64,000 nucleotides of DNA from Pseudomonas sp. KU26590. Its GTDB lineage: Bacteria; Pseudomonadota; Gammaproteobacteria; Pseudomonadales; Pseudomonadaceae. Position numbers and translations under genes: made by a program. The stretch is taken from positions 2,137,501 to 2,201,500 of the forward strand of contig NZ_CP110644.1 in the NCBI RefSeq assembly GCF_026153515.1, in the 5' to 3' direction. Numbering within the stretch: the first letter of the stretch is position 1; each line of letters opens with the position of its first letter. Below the pieces are notes generated by a model that was given only the letters and a program-made list of their open reading frames with translations, had not been told where the DNA came from and did not search any database. Positions 31,359 to 40,926 of this stretch are shown piece after piece.

Positions 31359-32699
31359 ATGACCACTCCCGTCCTTGAGCAGGTTGATCCTGCCACCCTG
31401 AGAAAAGTCATTGTGGCGGCCGCCATCGGCAATTTCGTCGAATGGTTCGACTTCGCGGTGTATGGCTTTCTGGCCACGACCATCGCCCAGCAGTTCTTCC
31501 CCAGCGGCGATGCCAGCGCGGCGTTATTGAAAACCTTCGCGGTGTTCGCCGTGGCCTTCGCGTTTCGGCCCCTCGGCGGTGTGTTCTTCGGCATGCTGGG
31601 CGACCGCATCGGCCGCAAGCGCACGCTGGCGTTCACCATTTTGTTGATGGCCGGGGCGACGACGATCATCGGTCTGTTGCCGACCTACGCGGCAATCGGC
31701 GTGATGGCGCCCGTGTTGCTCACCCTTATCCGCTGCGCTCAAGGCTTTTCCGCCGGGGGTGAATACGCGGGGGCATGCGCTTACTTGATGGAACACGCGC
31801 CACGCACGCAGCGGGCGTGGTATGGCAGCTTCGTGCCGGTGTCGACCTTTTCGGCGTTCGCGGCAGCGGCGATTATTGCCTACGCGCTGGAAGCCACTTT
31901 GAGCGTTGAGGCCATGGGCAGTTGGGGCTGGCGGCTGCCGTTTCTGATCGCCGCGCCGTTGGGGCTGGTCGGGTTGTACCTGCGCTGGAAACTGGACGAA
32001 ACCCCGGCGTTTCAGGCGGTCAAGCAGGAACACGCGGTTGCCCATTCGCCACTCAAGGAAACCCTGCGCAACCATGGCGCGGCGATATGCTGCCTAGGCG
32101 CGTTCGTGTCGCTGACGGCGCTGTCGTTCTACATGTTCACCACGTACTTCGCGACGTACTTGCAGGTGGCGGGCGGGCTGAGCCGTGCGACCGCATTGCT
32201 GGTGTCGTTGATTGCCTTGCTGTTCGCCGCGGCGATCTGTCCGGTGGCCGGGGCGTTTTCCGACAAGGTCGGGCGACGCAAGACGGTGCTCAGCACCTGT
32301 GTCCTGCTGATTGTGGTGGTGTATCCGTCGTTTTTGATGGCCAGTTCCGGTTCGTTTGTGGCGTCGATCGTCGGCGTGATGTTGCTGGCGATTGGCGCCG
32401 TCCTCTGCGGTGTGGTCACGGCGGCGCTGTTGTCGGAGACCTTTCCTACGCGTACCCGTTACACCGCTTCGGCGATCACCTACAACATGGCGTACACGAT
32501 CTTCGGCGGAACCGCGCCGCTGATGGCGACCTGGCTGATCGGCGCGACGGGCAGCAACCTGGCGCCGGCGTTTTACCTGATCGTGATTGCGCTGCTGGCG
32601 CTGGCGGGCGGGCTGGCGTTGCCGGAGACGTCGAAAGTGTCGCTGCATGAGGTGGAAGGTTCGTTGACGGCGCGGGGGAGATTGCAGACGGCGGTCTGA
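31359..32699 (+). CDS. MFS transporter, metabolite:H+ symporter (ProP/KgtP-like) family
   Basis: 446 residues with 12 predicted transmembrane helices. It has the family openings IGNFVEWFDFAVYGF and the loop 2-3 signature GDRIGRKR, plus CAQGFSAGGEYAGA. MHS members carry organic acids, betaines or proline; the substrate is not set. It lies behind a sigma-54 promoter, suggesting nitrogen- or carbon-source control. Confidence 0.87.
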   Translation: MTTPVLEQVDPATLRKVIVAAAIGNFVEWFDFAVYGFLATTIAQQFFPSGDASAALLKTFAVFAVAFAFRPLGGVFFGMLGDRIGRKRTLAFTILLMAGATTIIGLLPTYAAIGVMAPVLLTLIRCAQGFSAGGEYAGACAYLMEHAPRTQRAWYGSFVPVSTFSAFAAAAIIAYALEATLSVEAMGSWGWRLPFLIAAPLGLVGLYLRWKLDETPAFQAVKQEHAVAHSPLKETLRNHGAAICCLGAFVSLTALSFYMFTTYFATYLQVAGGLSRATALLVSLIALLFAAAICPVAGAFSDKVGRRKTVLSTCVLLIVVVYPSFLMASSGSFVASIVGVMLLAIGAVLCGVVTAALLSETFPTRTRYTASAITYNMAYTIFGGTAPLMATWLIGATGSNLAPAFYLIVIALLALAGGLALPETSKVSLHEVEGSLTARGRLQTAV

Positions 32700-32768
32700 C
32701 TGGCGGCGGTGCTCTATGCTCGCGTAGATGCCGGAATATCTGCTGGAGTTTCGGCGGATCGCAGGCCG

Positions 32769-32797
32769 TCTTCGTGAGCAAGCTCACTCCCATAAGG
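32769..32797. repeat. single REP half between two transporter genes
   Basis: TCTTCGTGAGCAAGCTCACT with flanking CCCATAAGG resembles the REP inside the PLP enzyme gene. No partner arm lies nearby, so it is an orphan copy. The rest of the 257-bp gap (32700-32956) shows no gene. Confidence 0.6.
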
Positions 32798-32956
32798 TCC
32801 CCGTCCGCAACATTGCACCACGCGACCCCATCACACAAATCCGCAACAAAACATCGCAGCGGCGCCCCAATAAATGGCACATTGGCGACCCCTTGTGCCG
32901 CTGACATGTTCTGTAACGAGTCCCGACGGCGCATCAACGTTCGATGGATGGACCCG

Positions 32957-34195
32957 ATGGCCGTTCCCAGCCCTGCAACCGTGCCCGCGACCGATACCCA
33001 ACCCGTTCCCGCTTCGCAATCAACGCAATCAAGTCCCTTGGTCATGCGCATCATTGGTGCAGTGGCACTGGCGCACCTGCTCAATGACCTGATTCAGTCG
33101 ATCCTGCCCTCGATCTACCCCATGCTTAAGGCCTCGTACGGCCTGACTTTCACCCAGGTCGGGCTGATCACCCTGACGTTTCAGGTCACGGCATCGTTGC
33201 TGCAGCCTTGGGTCGGCTATTACACCGATCGTCATCCCAACCCGTTGGTGCTGCCGGTCGGCTCGCTGTGCATTCTGGGCGGCGTGATGATGCTCGCGAC
33301 CGTGGGCAGCTTCCCGCTGATCCTGCTCGCCGCAGGGTTGATCGGCATCGGCTCGTCGACTTTTCACCCCGAAGCCTCGCGCATTGCCCGGTTGGCCTCA
33401 GGCGGGCGCTTTGGCCTGGCGCAATCGAGCTTTCAGGTGGGCGGCAACAGTGGTTCTGCCATCGGGCCGTTGCTGGCGGCGGCGATCATCATCCCGTTCG
33501 GTCAGGGCCACATCGCCTGGTTCGGGCTGGTGGCGCTGTTTTCCGTGGGCCTGCTGTACGCGATCAGCCGCTGGTACAAGGCGCACCTGTCGCTGTTCAA
33601 GATCAAGGCCGGACAGGCGGCGACCCACGGGCTGTCGAAACGTCGGGTGACCGGCGCGCTGGTGGTGCTGGCGATGCTGGTGTTCTCCAAATACTTCTAC
33701 ATGGCCAGCTTCACCAGCTACTTCACGTTCTATCTCATCGACAAATTCCAGCTGTCCGTGGCCAGCTCCCAGTTGCACTTGTTCATGTTCCTGGCAGCGG
33801 TGGCTGCGGGCACGTTCTTCGGCGGGCCGATTGGCGATCGCATCGGGCGCAAGGCGGTGATCTGGTTCTCGATTCTGGGCGTGGCGCCGTTCACCATCGC
33901 GCTGCCGTACGCGGATCTGTTCTGGACCAGTGTCCTCAGCGTGATCATCGGTTTCATTCTTGCCTCGGCGTTCTCCGCCATCGTCGTTTACGCTCAGGAA
34001 CTGGTGCCGGGCAACGTCGGCATGATCGCCGGGATCTTCTTCGGCCTGATGTTCGGCTTCGGCGGCATCGGCGCCGCATTATTGGGTCACTTGGCGGATC
34101 TTCACGGCATCGTTTATGTCTACACGCTGTGCTCCTACCTGCCGCTGTTGGGCATCCTCGCCATCCTGCTTCCGAGAACTTCAAAAAGATGCTGA
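32957..34195 (+). CDS. MFS transporter, fosmidomycin-resistance (Fsr)-like
   Basis: 412 residues, 12 predicted helices, resembling Fsr by its opening [19 protein letters not shown] and [13 protein letters not shown]. Starts at ATG 32957 or 32948; the first 30 residues are Pro/Ser-rich and cytosolic. The last 7 bp overlap arsB, so the two efflux genes are translationally coupled. The real substrate is unknown; the pairing with ArsB suggests metalloid or organo-arsenical export as one option. Confidence 0.82.
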   Translation: MAVPSPATVPATDTQPVPASQSTQSSPLVMRIIGAVALAHLLNDLIQSILPSIYPMLKASYGLTFTQVGLITLTFQVTASLLQPWVGYYTDRHPNPLVLPVGSLCILGGVMMLATVGSFPLILLAAGLIGIGSSTFHPEASRIARLASGGRFGLAQSSFQVGGNSGSAIGPLLAAAIIIPFGQGHIAWFGLVALFSVGLLYAISRWYKAHLSLFKIKAGQAATHGLSKRRVTGALVVLAMLVFSKYFYMASFTSYFTFYLIDKFQLSVASSQLHLFMFLAAVAAGTFFGGPIGDRIGRKAVIWFSILGVAPFTIALPYADLFWTSVLSVIIGFILASAFSAIVVYAQELVPGNVGMIAGIFFGLMFGFGGIGAALLGHLADLHGIVYVYTLCSYLPLLGILAILLPRTSKRC

Positions 34196-35472
34196 TAGCC
34201 GTCGCGATTTTTCTGGTCACCATCACCCTGGTGATCTGGCAACCCAAGGGCCTTGGTGTTGGCTGGAGTGCAACCTTTGGCGCAGTGCTCGCGCTGCTTT
34301 TCGGGGTGGTGCACCTGAGTGACATTCCCCAGGTCTGGCACATCATCTGGAACGCGACCGGCACCTTCATTGCGCTGATCATCATCAGCCTGCTGCTCGA
34401 CGAGGCCGGGTTTTTCAACTGGGCCGCGCTGCACGTGGCGCGCTGGGGCAACGGCAAGGGCCGGCGGCTGTTCGCGTTTATCGTGCTGCTCGGCGCGCTG
34501 GTGTCGGCGCTTTTCGCCAACGACGGCGCCGCGCTGATCCTCACCCCCATCGTCATGTCGATGCTGCTGGCGCTGCGCTTTTCGCCGGCGACGACCCTGG
34601 CCTTCGTGATGGCGGCAGGGTTCATCGCCGACACCGCCAGCCTGCCGCTGGTGGTCTCCAACCTGGTCAACATCGTGTCCGCCGACTATTTCGGCATCGG
34701 TTTCAACCGCTACGCCTCGGTGATGGTGCCGGTGAATCTGGTCAGCGTGGCGGCGACCCTGGCGGTGCTGATGCTGTTCTTCCGTCGCGATATCCCGGAA
34801 ACCTTCGACGCCTCGCAACTGGCCGAGCCGTCTTCGGCGATCAAGGACCGCGCGACCTTCATGACCGGTTGGTGGGTGCTGGGGATCTTGCTGGTGGGCT
34901 GTTTTGCCCTGGAACCGCTGGGGATTCCCATCAGCGCGATCTCCGCGGTATGCGCGGCGATCCTGCTGGGCATTGCAGCCAAGGGCCATCGCATTTCGAC
35001 GCGCAAGGTGCTGAAAGACGCGCCGTGGCAGATCGTGATTTTCTCTCTGGGCATGTACCTGGTGGTGTACGGCCTGCGCAATCAGGGCCTGACCGATTAC
35101 CTCGCCACCTGGCTCGATCGTTTCGCCGAACACGGTTTGTGGGGCGCGGCGATGGGCACGGGCGTGCTGACGGCGCTGCTGTCGTCGGTGATGAACAACC
35201 TGCCGACGGTGCTGATCGGGCTGTTGTCCATTGATGCAAGCCACGCCCACGGCCTGCTTCAGGAAGCGATGATTTACGCCAACGTCATCGGCAGCGACCT
35301 GGGCCCGAAAATCACCCCGATCGGCAGCCTCGCGACCTTGTTGTGGCTGCATGTGCTGGCGAAGAAGGGCGTGACCATCGGCTGGGGCTATTACTTCCGC
35401 GTCGGCATTGTGCTGACCGTGCCGGTGCTGTTGATTACCCTCGCGGCGCTGGTGCTGCGACTGAGCCTGTAA
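34189..35472 (+). CDS. arsB: arsenite efflux pump ArsB
   Basis: 427 residues with about 12 membrane helices. It is recognised by the opening ([18 protein letters not shown]), [15 protein letters not shown] and [20 protein letters not shown], all highly conserved in Pseudomonas ArsB. It exports As(III)/Sb(III) by proton antiport. No arsR, arsC or arsH is next to it, unlike standard ars operons; here it is coupled to an Fsr-like MFS gene. The 3' end overlaps the convergent DUF1853 gene by 38 bp. Confidence 0.9.
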   Translation: MLIAVAIFLVTITLVIWQPKGLGVGWSATFGAVLALLFGVVHLSDIPQVWHIIWNATGTFIALIIISLLLDEAGFFNWAALHVARWGNGKGRRLFAFIVLLGALVSALFANDGAALILTPIVMSMLLALRFSPATTLAFVMAAGFIADTASLPLVVSNLVNIVSADYFGIGFNRYASVMVPVNLVSVAATLAVLMLFFRRDIPETFDASQLAEPSSAIKDRATFMTGWWVLGILLVGCFALEPLGIPISAISAVCAAILLGIAAKGHRISTRKVLKDAPWQIVIFSLGMYLVVYGLRNQGLTDYLATWLDRFAEHGLWGAAMGTGVLTALLSSVMNNLPTVLIGLLSIDASHAHGLLQEAMIYANVIGSDLGPKITPIGSLATLLWLHVLAKKGVTIGWGYYFRVGIVLTVPVLLITLAALVLRLSL

Positions 35473-36436
35473 CCCGGCGCGCGTCCGGCAGGTTCGGCCA
35501 CAGGTCCGACACCAGAAACAACCGCTCGGCCTCTTCCCAGTGGCCGTCGGCGTGGCGGATCAGGCGCACCAGCAGTTGCGCGGGCGCCAGCGGGTCGAGG
35601 GCCTCCAGCCAGTCCTGAAACTGGCGCGGTGTCCAGGCCTCGTCGCAGCGCGCGGGTGCCAGCCAGGCCGGACGCGGCAGTAATTGCCAGCGGCCTTCCA
35701 GCGTTTGTTCTGCGTAGCCCGGCCAGTTCTGTTGATGCAGCCACTTTCCGCGCAGATGCTCAGGGTGCGCCCCTTGTGGCGAAGCTGCGGTCTCTGGCCA
35801 GGGATGAGGGGGCCACGGATAAAACAGATAACCCCCTAACCAGAGCGAAGCGCTGAAGGTGTCCACACCCCGCGCGGCGAGCATGGCGGTGCTCTCCGGG
35901 CGCGCTGACATGGGCAGTTGATGCTGATTCAGGTGCGCGAGCTTCACATCCAGCCGGTCGAGGGCGCCGGGGCCGAGCCAGTGGGCTGGATCGTCGCCGT
36001 CCTTATTCTGAAGCCCAAGGTAGAGCTTGATCGCCAGCTCAACGTGGTGAACGCCTTGACTGTCCCGCAGCAGCAGGTCCAGCTCGCCCAGCGTACGGCC
36101 TTCGCCCTGAATAGGCAGGTTCGCCGCGAGCAACTCGACGCCAGGCGCGTGCTGGATTGCGAATTGCCACAGCCGCTCGTAATACAGCCCGAGCCGGCGC
36201 GTCGAGGTTCTCGCCAGCCAGTCGTCGAGGGCGCTGTTGTCGCGGTCCAGTTTCTGCAAAAAAGCTTCCAGCGCTTCGGGGTGCTGCACCCAGTCGCTGC
36301 CGCTGAGCGGGTGACGTTGAGGCCACCGGGTTTCAGCCAGCAGTGGCGGTGACAGGATCACCCACGCCAGGTCACGCACGGTGGGCGTGCGCAGCTGACG
36401 GGGCAGGGCGCTCAGGGTCGGGAACGGGTTTGTCAT
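35435..36436 (-). CDS. DUF1853 family protein
   Basis: 333 residues matching DUF1853 ([17 protein letters not shown] opening; [10 protein letters not shown] and [10 protein letters not shown] resemble a PD-(D/E)xK nuclease-like core, my inference). No signal peptide or membrane helix. Tail to tail with arsB with a 38-bp overlap. The ATG at 36436 has no clear ribosome site. Confidence 0.78.
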   Translation of the reverse strand: MTNPFPTLSALPRQLRTPTVRDLAWVILSPPLLAETRWPQRHPLSGSDWVQHPEALEAFLQKLDRDNSALDDWLARTSTRRLGLYYERLWQFAIQHAPGVELLAANLPIQGEGRTLGELDLLLRDSQGVHHVELAIKLYLGLQNKDGDDPAHWLGPGALDRLDVKLAHLNQHQLPMSARPESTAMLAARGVDTFSASLWLGGYLFYPWPPHPWPETAASPQGAHPEHLRGKWLHQQNWPGYAEQTLEGRWQLLPRPAWLAPARCDEAWTPRQFQDWLEALDPLAPAQLLVRLIRHADGHWEEAERLFLVSDLWPNLPDARRVTGSVAAPAPRG

Positions 36437-36574
36437 CGGGGCAGGATAGCGGGTGATGGGCGCTTGCAGCCACCGGATCATTATCCCCGTCGACGCCCGG
36501 CACCCATCGTCCGTTTGACGCGGATCCTGCAGGTTCTGCCTCGCTGACTATCATGAGCGCTGCCGAGATCTACT

Positions 36575-36930
36575 GTATGAGCGCGCTTGCCCGCGAACGC
36601 GGTGTATCAGCTTTCATCAGTGCCGAACCTGCCGACGTCTTCGCGGGCAAGCGCGCTGCTACAGGTTTCGTGCTCGACGCCAATTGTGTGTTTGACATAA
36701 ATCTGCTGTGGGAGCCCCGGGTTGCTGGCGAAAGCGGTGTGTCAGTCGCCGTCGGTGGTGAACCTGCCGACGTCTTCGCGGGCAAGCGCGCTCCTACAGG
36801 TTTTGTGCCCGACGCCAATGGCGTGTTTCAGGTAAATCCACTGAGCCGGCTTGCTGGCGAACGCGATTAACCAGCACTCAATACGCCGACTGACACACTG
36901 CATTCGCCAGCAAGGCGGCGCCTACGGATG
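36575..36930. repeat. REP cluster with a 135-bp duplicated unit (fills 36437-37049)
   Basis: Five or more REP arms of two classes. GAGCGCGCTTGCCCGCGAAC (36579-36598) pairs with GCGGGCAAGCGCGC at 36638-36665 and 36773-36801; GGCTTGCTGGCGAACGCG (36847-36865) pairs with CATTCGCCAGCAAGG (36901-36915). Segment 36626-36693 is repeated almost exactly at 36761-36828. An open frame across the cluster is an artefact of repeats. No real gene was seen between 36437 and 37049. Confidence 0.85.
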
Positions 36931-37049
36931 CTCTGTTTTTGCGCCGGATTTGAGGTGATAGCACGGTGGGCAGAGCGCTTCATTTGCCGCACCCGACCCC
37001 TTCGCCCCATAATCGCGTTCTTTACACGCATCAAGCCTGCGGGAGCCCC

Positions 37050-37940
37050 ATGGAGCAATTTCGAAATATCGGCATTATTGGTCGCCTGGGCAGTACCCAG
37101 GTGGTGGAGACCGTTCGCCGACTCAAGAAATTCCTGATATCGCGGCACCTGCATGTGATCCTCGAAGACACCATCGCCGAGGTCCTGCCGGGGCATGGTC
37201 TGCAGACCTCCACGCGCAAGATGCTCGGCGAAGTCTGCGACATGGTCATCGTCGTCGGCGGCGATGGCAGTCTGCTCGGCGCTGCCCGAGCCCTGGCCAA
37301 GCACAACGTGCCGGTGCTGGGCATCAACCGCGGCAGCCTGGGCTTCCTCACTGACATCCGCCCGGACGAGCTGGAAGTCAAAGTCGCCGAAGTCCTCGAC
37401 GGCCACTATCTGGTGGAAAACCGCTTCCTGTTGCAGGCCGAAGTGCGCCGTCACGGTGAAGCGATCGGGCAGGGCGACGCGCTCAATGACGTCGTGCTGC
37501 ACCCCGGCAAATCCACGCGGATGATCGAGTTCGAAATCTACATCGACGGTCAGTTCGTCTGCAGCCAGAAGGCCGACGGGCTGATCGTCGCCACGCCCAC
37601 CGGTTCGACGGCCTACGCCCTGTCGGCGGGCGGCCCGATCATGCACCCCAAACTCGACGCCATCGTCATCGTGCCGATGTACCCGCACACGCTGTCCGGC
37701 AGGCCGATTGTCGTCGACGGAAACAGTGAGCTGAAAATCGTTGTCTCAAAGGACATGACGATCTACCCACAGGTTTCCTGCGATGGCCAGAACCACTTCA
37801 CCTGCGCGCCGGGTGACACCGTGACCGTGAAAAAGAAGCCGCAGAAGCTGCGACTCATTCACCCCCTCGATCACAACTACTACGAAGTCTGCCGGACCAA
37901 ACTCGGTTGGGGCAGTCGGCTTGGCGGCGGGAGCGACTGA
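37050..37940 (+). CDS. nadK: NAD kinase
   Basis: Makes NADP from NAD with ATP. The GGDGS motif is at residues 70-74, then NRGSLGFLTD, the NE/D segment LNDVVLH and the GSTAYALSAGGPI motif. 296 residues; ATG 37050 has GGGAG 4 bp upstream. The stop overlaps the next start (TGATG), beginning the run nadK-phosphatase-rhomboid. Confidence 0.96.
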   Translation: MEQFRNIGIIGRLGSTQVVETVRRLKKFLISRHLHVILEDTIAEVLPGHGLQTSTRKMLGEVCDMVIVVGGDGSLLGAARALAKHNVPVLGINRGSLGFLTDIRPDELEVKVAEVLDGHYLVENRFLLQAEVRRHGEAIGQGDALNDVVLHPGKSTRMIEFEIYIDGQFVCSQKADGLIVATPTGSTAYALSAGGPIMHPKLDAIVIVPMYPHTLSGRPIVVDGNSELKIVVSKDMTIYPQVSCDGQNHFTCAPGDTVTVKKKPQKLRLIHPLDHNYYEVCRTKLGWGSRLGGGSD

Positions 37941-38911
37941 TGCTCGATCCCGCGCGTGGCTACGATCTGATCGGTGACGTGCATGGTTGTGCCCAGACCC
38001 TTGAGCACTTGCTCGACACCCTTGGTTACCGCTTTCAGGCCGGCGTCTGGCGCCACCCTGAACGCATTGCCGTGTTCCTCGGCGACATCATCGACCGCGG
38101 CCCGCGTATTCGCGAAGCGCTGCACATCGTCCGTGACATGGTCGAGGCCGGCCAGGCGTTCTGCATCATGGGCAACCATGAATTCAACGCGCTGGGCTGG
38201 AGCACGCCGGCGCCGCCCGACAGCGGCCATGAGTGGGTGCGCGAACACACGCCGCGCCATGCCCGCCTGCTGGGCGAAACTCTGGCGCAGTTCGAGCAGC
38301 ATCCCGGTGATTGGAACGACTTCCTCAAATGGTTTTACCAGCTGCCGCTGTTCATCGACGCCGAGCGCTTCCGCGTGGTGCATGCCTGTTGGGATGCCAG
38401 CGTGATCGAGCCGTTGCGCAGCGTTTACGGTGACGGTCGCATCGACCAGGCCTTCGTGCAGGCGTCGGCGGAGCCGGGCAGTTTTGCCTGCGCGGTGTTT
38501 GATCGCCTGCTGCGCGGTACCGACATGCGCCTGCCCCACGGCATGACCCTGACCGGTGGTGACGGCCTGACCCGCGGCTCATTCCGCACCAAGTTCTGGG
38601 AAGACGATCCGCAGACCTACGGCGACGTGGTGTTTCAGCCTGACGCGCTGCCGGAACCGGTGGCGCGGCGGCCGCTGTCCCCCAGCGAGAAAAACGCGCT
38701 GCTGCGTTACGGCGCCGATGAGCCGCTGTTGTTCGTCGGCCACTACTGGCGCAGCGGCATTCCCGCGCCGATCCGCCCCAATCTGGCCTGCCTGGATTAC
38801 AGCGCCGTGCTGTACGGCAAGCTGGTCGCCTATCGGCTGGATCAGGAAACCCAGATCGACCCGGACAAATTCGTCTGGGTCGACGTTACTCGACCGGAGA
38901 TTGGTCAATGA
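37940..38911 (+). CDS. calcineurin-like metallophosphatase (PPP family)
   Basis: 323 residues with the three metal-binding motifs GDVHG (about 12-16), GDIIDRG (about 51-57) and GNHEFN (about 83-88). Related proteins hydrolyse phosphoproteins or Ap4A; the substrate is not known. Overlaps nadK by 1 bp and the rhomboid gene by 4 bp. Confidence 0.87.
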   Translation: MLDPARGYDLIGDVHGCAQTLEHLLDTLGYRFQAGVWRHPERIAVFLGDIIDRGPRIREALHIVRDMVEAGQAFCIMGNHEFNALGWSTPAPPDSGHEWVREHTPRHARLLGETLAQFEQHPGDWNDFLKWFYQLPLFIDAERFRVVHACWDASVIEPLRSVYGDGRIDQAFVQASAEPGSFACAVFDRLLRGTDMRLPHGMTLTGGDGLTRGSFRTKFWEDDPQTYGDVVFQPDALPEPVARRPLSPSEKNALLRYGADEPLLFVGHYWRSGIPAPIRPNLACLDYSAVLYGKLVAYRLDQETQIDPDKFVWVDVTRPEIGQ

Positions 38912-39780
38912 GTCCGGTTGCTGTATTGCGTTTGCCGCTGAACACCGACCTGAGTGGTTTTGTCGAGTTGCTGCGGCGCCTCAACGTGCCCCATCGGGTC
39001 AGCGAGGAGGCCGGCGAGCAAGTGCTGTGGGTGCCTGATGCTCCACAACTGGCCGATGACATTCGCCAGTTGTATCAGCAATACCCCGAAGGCGACCCGA
39101 CCGCGCAGTTGCCGCCGGGCCGGGAAGTGGTGGCCGTCAGCCGGCCGAGTCCGCTGGTGCAAGTGCGCAACAGCCCGGTGACCAGCGTGATTTTGCTGCT
39201 GTGCCTGGTTGTCGCTGGCGTGACCTTGCTCGGCGACAATTTCGAGGCCTTGAGCTGGCTGACCTTCAACGACTTCCGCATCAGCGGCGAGTACATCAGC
39301 TTCCTGCCGGTGGAAACCTCACTGGCGGCGGGGCAGTGGTGGCGGGTCGTCACGCCGATGCTGATTCACTTCGGTCTGCTGCACCTGGTGATGAACGCGC
39401 TGTGGTTCTGGGAGCTGGGCCGGCGCATCGAAATGCGCCAGGGCCGCTGGCAACTGCTCGGGCTGACCCTGGCCTTCAGTGCGTTTTCCAACTACGCCCA
39501 GTATGTCTGGAGCGGCCCGAGCCTGTTCGGCGGGCTGTCCGGCGTACTGTATGGCTTGCTTGGTCATTGCTGGATCTTTCAATTGCTCGCCCCCAACCCC
39601 ATGTATCGTCTACCACGCGGTGTTCTGGGGATGATGCTGATCTGGCTGGTGGTGTGCCTGTCCGGTGTCGTCGGTGTGCTCGGTTTTGGCGAAATCGCCA
39701 ACGGCGCCCACGTCGGCGGACTGATCATCGGTTGTGCTACAGGTCTTGTGGGCGGTGCACTGGCCCGCCGCACACATTAA
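38908..39780 (+). CDS. glpG: rhomboid-family intramembrane serine protease (GlpG-like)
   Basis: 290 residues. A cytosolic N-terminal domain (about 1-85) precedes a six-helix rhomboid core. The catalytic dyad is Ser211 in GGLSGVLYG and His268 in GAHVGG; the oxyanion HLVMNALWFWELG segment is present. The architecture equals E. coli GlpG. Overlaps the phosphatase gene by 4 bp. Confidence 0.88.
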   Translation: MSPVAVLRLPLNTDLSGFVELLRRLNVPHRVSEEAGEQVLWVPDAPQLADDIRQLYQQYPEGDPTAQLPPGREVVAVSRPSPLVQVRNSPVTSVILLLCLVVAGVTLLGDNFEALSWLTFNDFRISGEYISFLPVETSLAAGQWWRVVTPMLIHFGLLHLVMNALWFWELGRRIEMRQGRWQLLGLTLAFSAFSNYAQYVWSGPSLFGGLSGVLYGLLGHCWIFQLLAPNPMYRLPRGVLGMMLIWLVVCLSGVVGVLGFGEIANGAHVGGLIIGCATGLVGGALARRTH

Positions 39781-39809
39781 AATCGCCCGCCTAATTCTGG
39801 GAGAACCCA

Positions 39810-40070
39810 ATGTCCTCTTTTGTCGAAATGATCGAAAACATCACCCCGGACGTCTACGAAAGCCTGAAGCTGGCGGTGGAAATCGGCAAATGGTCCGACG
39901 GCCGCAAGCTGACCCAGGAACAGCGTGAGCTGTCGCTGCAGGCGCTGATTGCCTGGGAAGTGCGCAACGTGCCCGAGGACCAGCGCATCGGCTACATGGG
40001 CCCGCAAGAGTGCGCGTCGAAGTCGGCGCCGGTGCCCAATATCTTGTTTAAATCGGATTCCATTCATTGA
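39810..40070 (+). CDS. DUF1315 family small protein (YeaC-like)
   Basis: 86 residues, opening with MIENITPDVYESLKLAVEIGKW and matching the YeaC/DUF1315 family. Soluble, no known function. The TGA overlaps the TTG start of the DUF2797 gene, so the two are coupled. Confidence 0.85.
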   Translation: MSSFVEMIENITPDVYESLKLAVEIGKWSDGRKLTQEQRELSLQALIAWEVRNVPEDQRIGYMGPQECASKSAPVPNILFKSDSIH

Positions 40071-40897
40071 TTGAAATCGGCAGAGGCTCCGTCAACAAAA
40101 TGTCCGCGCGGCTTGAGGCCTCGCGGGTGGAATATGCGTTTCGGCTGGGTGATTCACAGATCCCGGTCAACCCGCTGATCGGCAAGACCGTGCGCCTGGA
40201 ATTCCTCGGTGCGATTCATTGCAGCCATTGCGGCAAGCGCACCAAAACCAGCTACAGCCAGGGCTATTGCTACCCGTGCATGCTCAAGCTGGCGCAGTGC
40301 GACCTGTGCATTATGAGCCCGGAGCGCTGCCATCACGAGCATGGTACCTGCCGCGATCCGGCGTGGGGCGAGCAGTTCTGCATGACCGATCACGTGGTCT
40401 ATCTGGCCAACTCGTCGGGCGTCAAAGTCGGCATCACCCGCGCCACCCAGCTGCCAACGCGCTGGCTGGACCAGGGTGCCAGCCAGGCACTGCCGATCGT
40501 GCGCTGCGCCACGCGGCAACAGTCCGGTTTCGTCGAAGACCTGTTCCGTAGTCAGGTGGCCGATCGCACCAACTGGCGCGCGCTGCTCAAGGGCGACGCA
40601 CCGGCGGTTGATCTGACGGCGATTCGTCAGCAACTGTTCGAGTCCTGCGCCGAAGGCCTGGTCGCGTTGCAGATGCGCTTTGGCCTGCAGGCCATTCAGG
40701 TGATGAACGATGTCGAGCCCATCGAGATCCGATACCCGGTAGAGGCGTATCCGACCAAGATCGTCAGCTTCAACCTGGACAAGGACCCGATCGCCGAAGG
40801 CACCCTGATGGGCGTCAAAGGGCAGTACCTGATCTTTGACACCGGCGTGATCAATATTCGCAAATACACGGCGTATCAACTCGCCGTGCATCAGTAG
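40067..40897 (+). CDS. DUF2797 family protein with zinc-binding cysteine clusters
   Basis: 276 residues from TTG 40067; ATG 40100 is an alternative start. Two CxxC pairs (CSHCGKRT and CYPC) followed by CDLC and CHHEHGTC suggest a zinc-binding N-terminal half. The middle part (VVYLANSSGVKVGITRATQLPTRWLDQG) resembles a GIY-YIG-like fold, my inference. Function unknown. Confidence 0.83.
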   Translation: MIEIGRGSVNKMSARLEASRVEYAFRLGDSQIPVNPLIGKTVRLEFLGAIHCSHCGKRTKTSYSQGYCYPCMLKLAQCDLCIMSPERCHHEHGTCRDPAWGEQFCMTDHVVYLANSSGVKVGITRATQLPTRWLDQGASQALPIVRCATRQQSGFVEDLFRSQVADRTNWRALLKGDAPAVDLTAIRQQLFESCAEGLVALQMRFGLQAIQVMNDVEPIEIRYPVEAYPTKIVSFNLDKDPIAEGTLMGVKGQYLIFDTGVINIRKYTAYQLAVHQ

Positions 40898-40926
40898 CCC
40901 GTATTAGCAGAAGAAGGGACAACCGC

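Noticed and set aside
36553..36870. 105-codon plus-strand frame upstream of nadK
   Set aside because: The reading frame consists of REP copies; repeated peptide blocks reflect repeated DNA.
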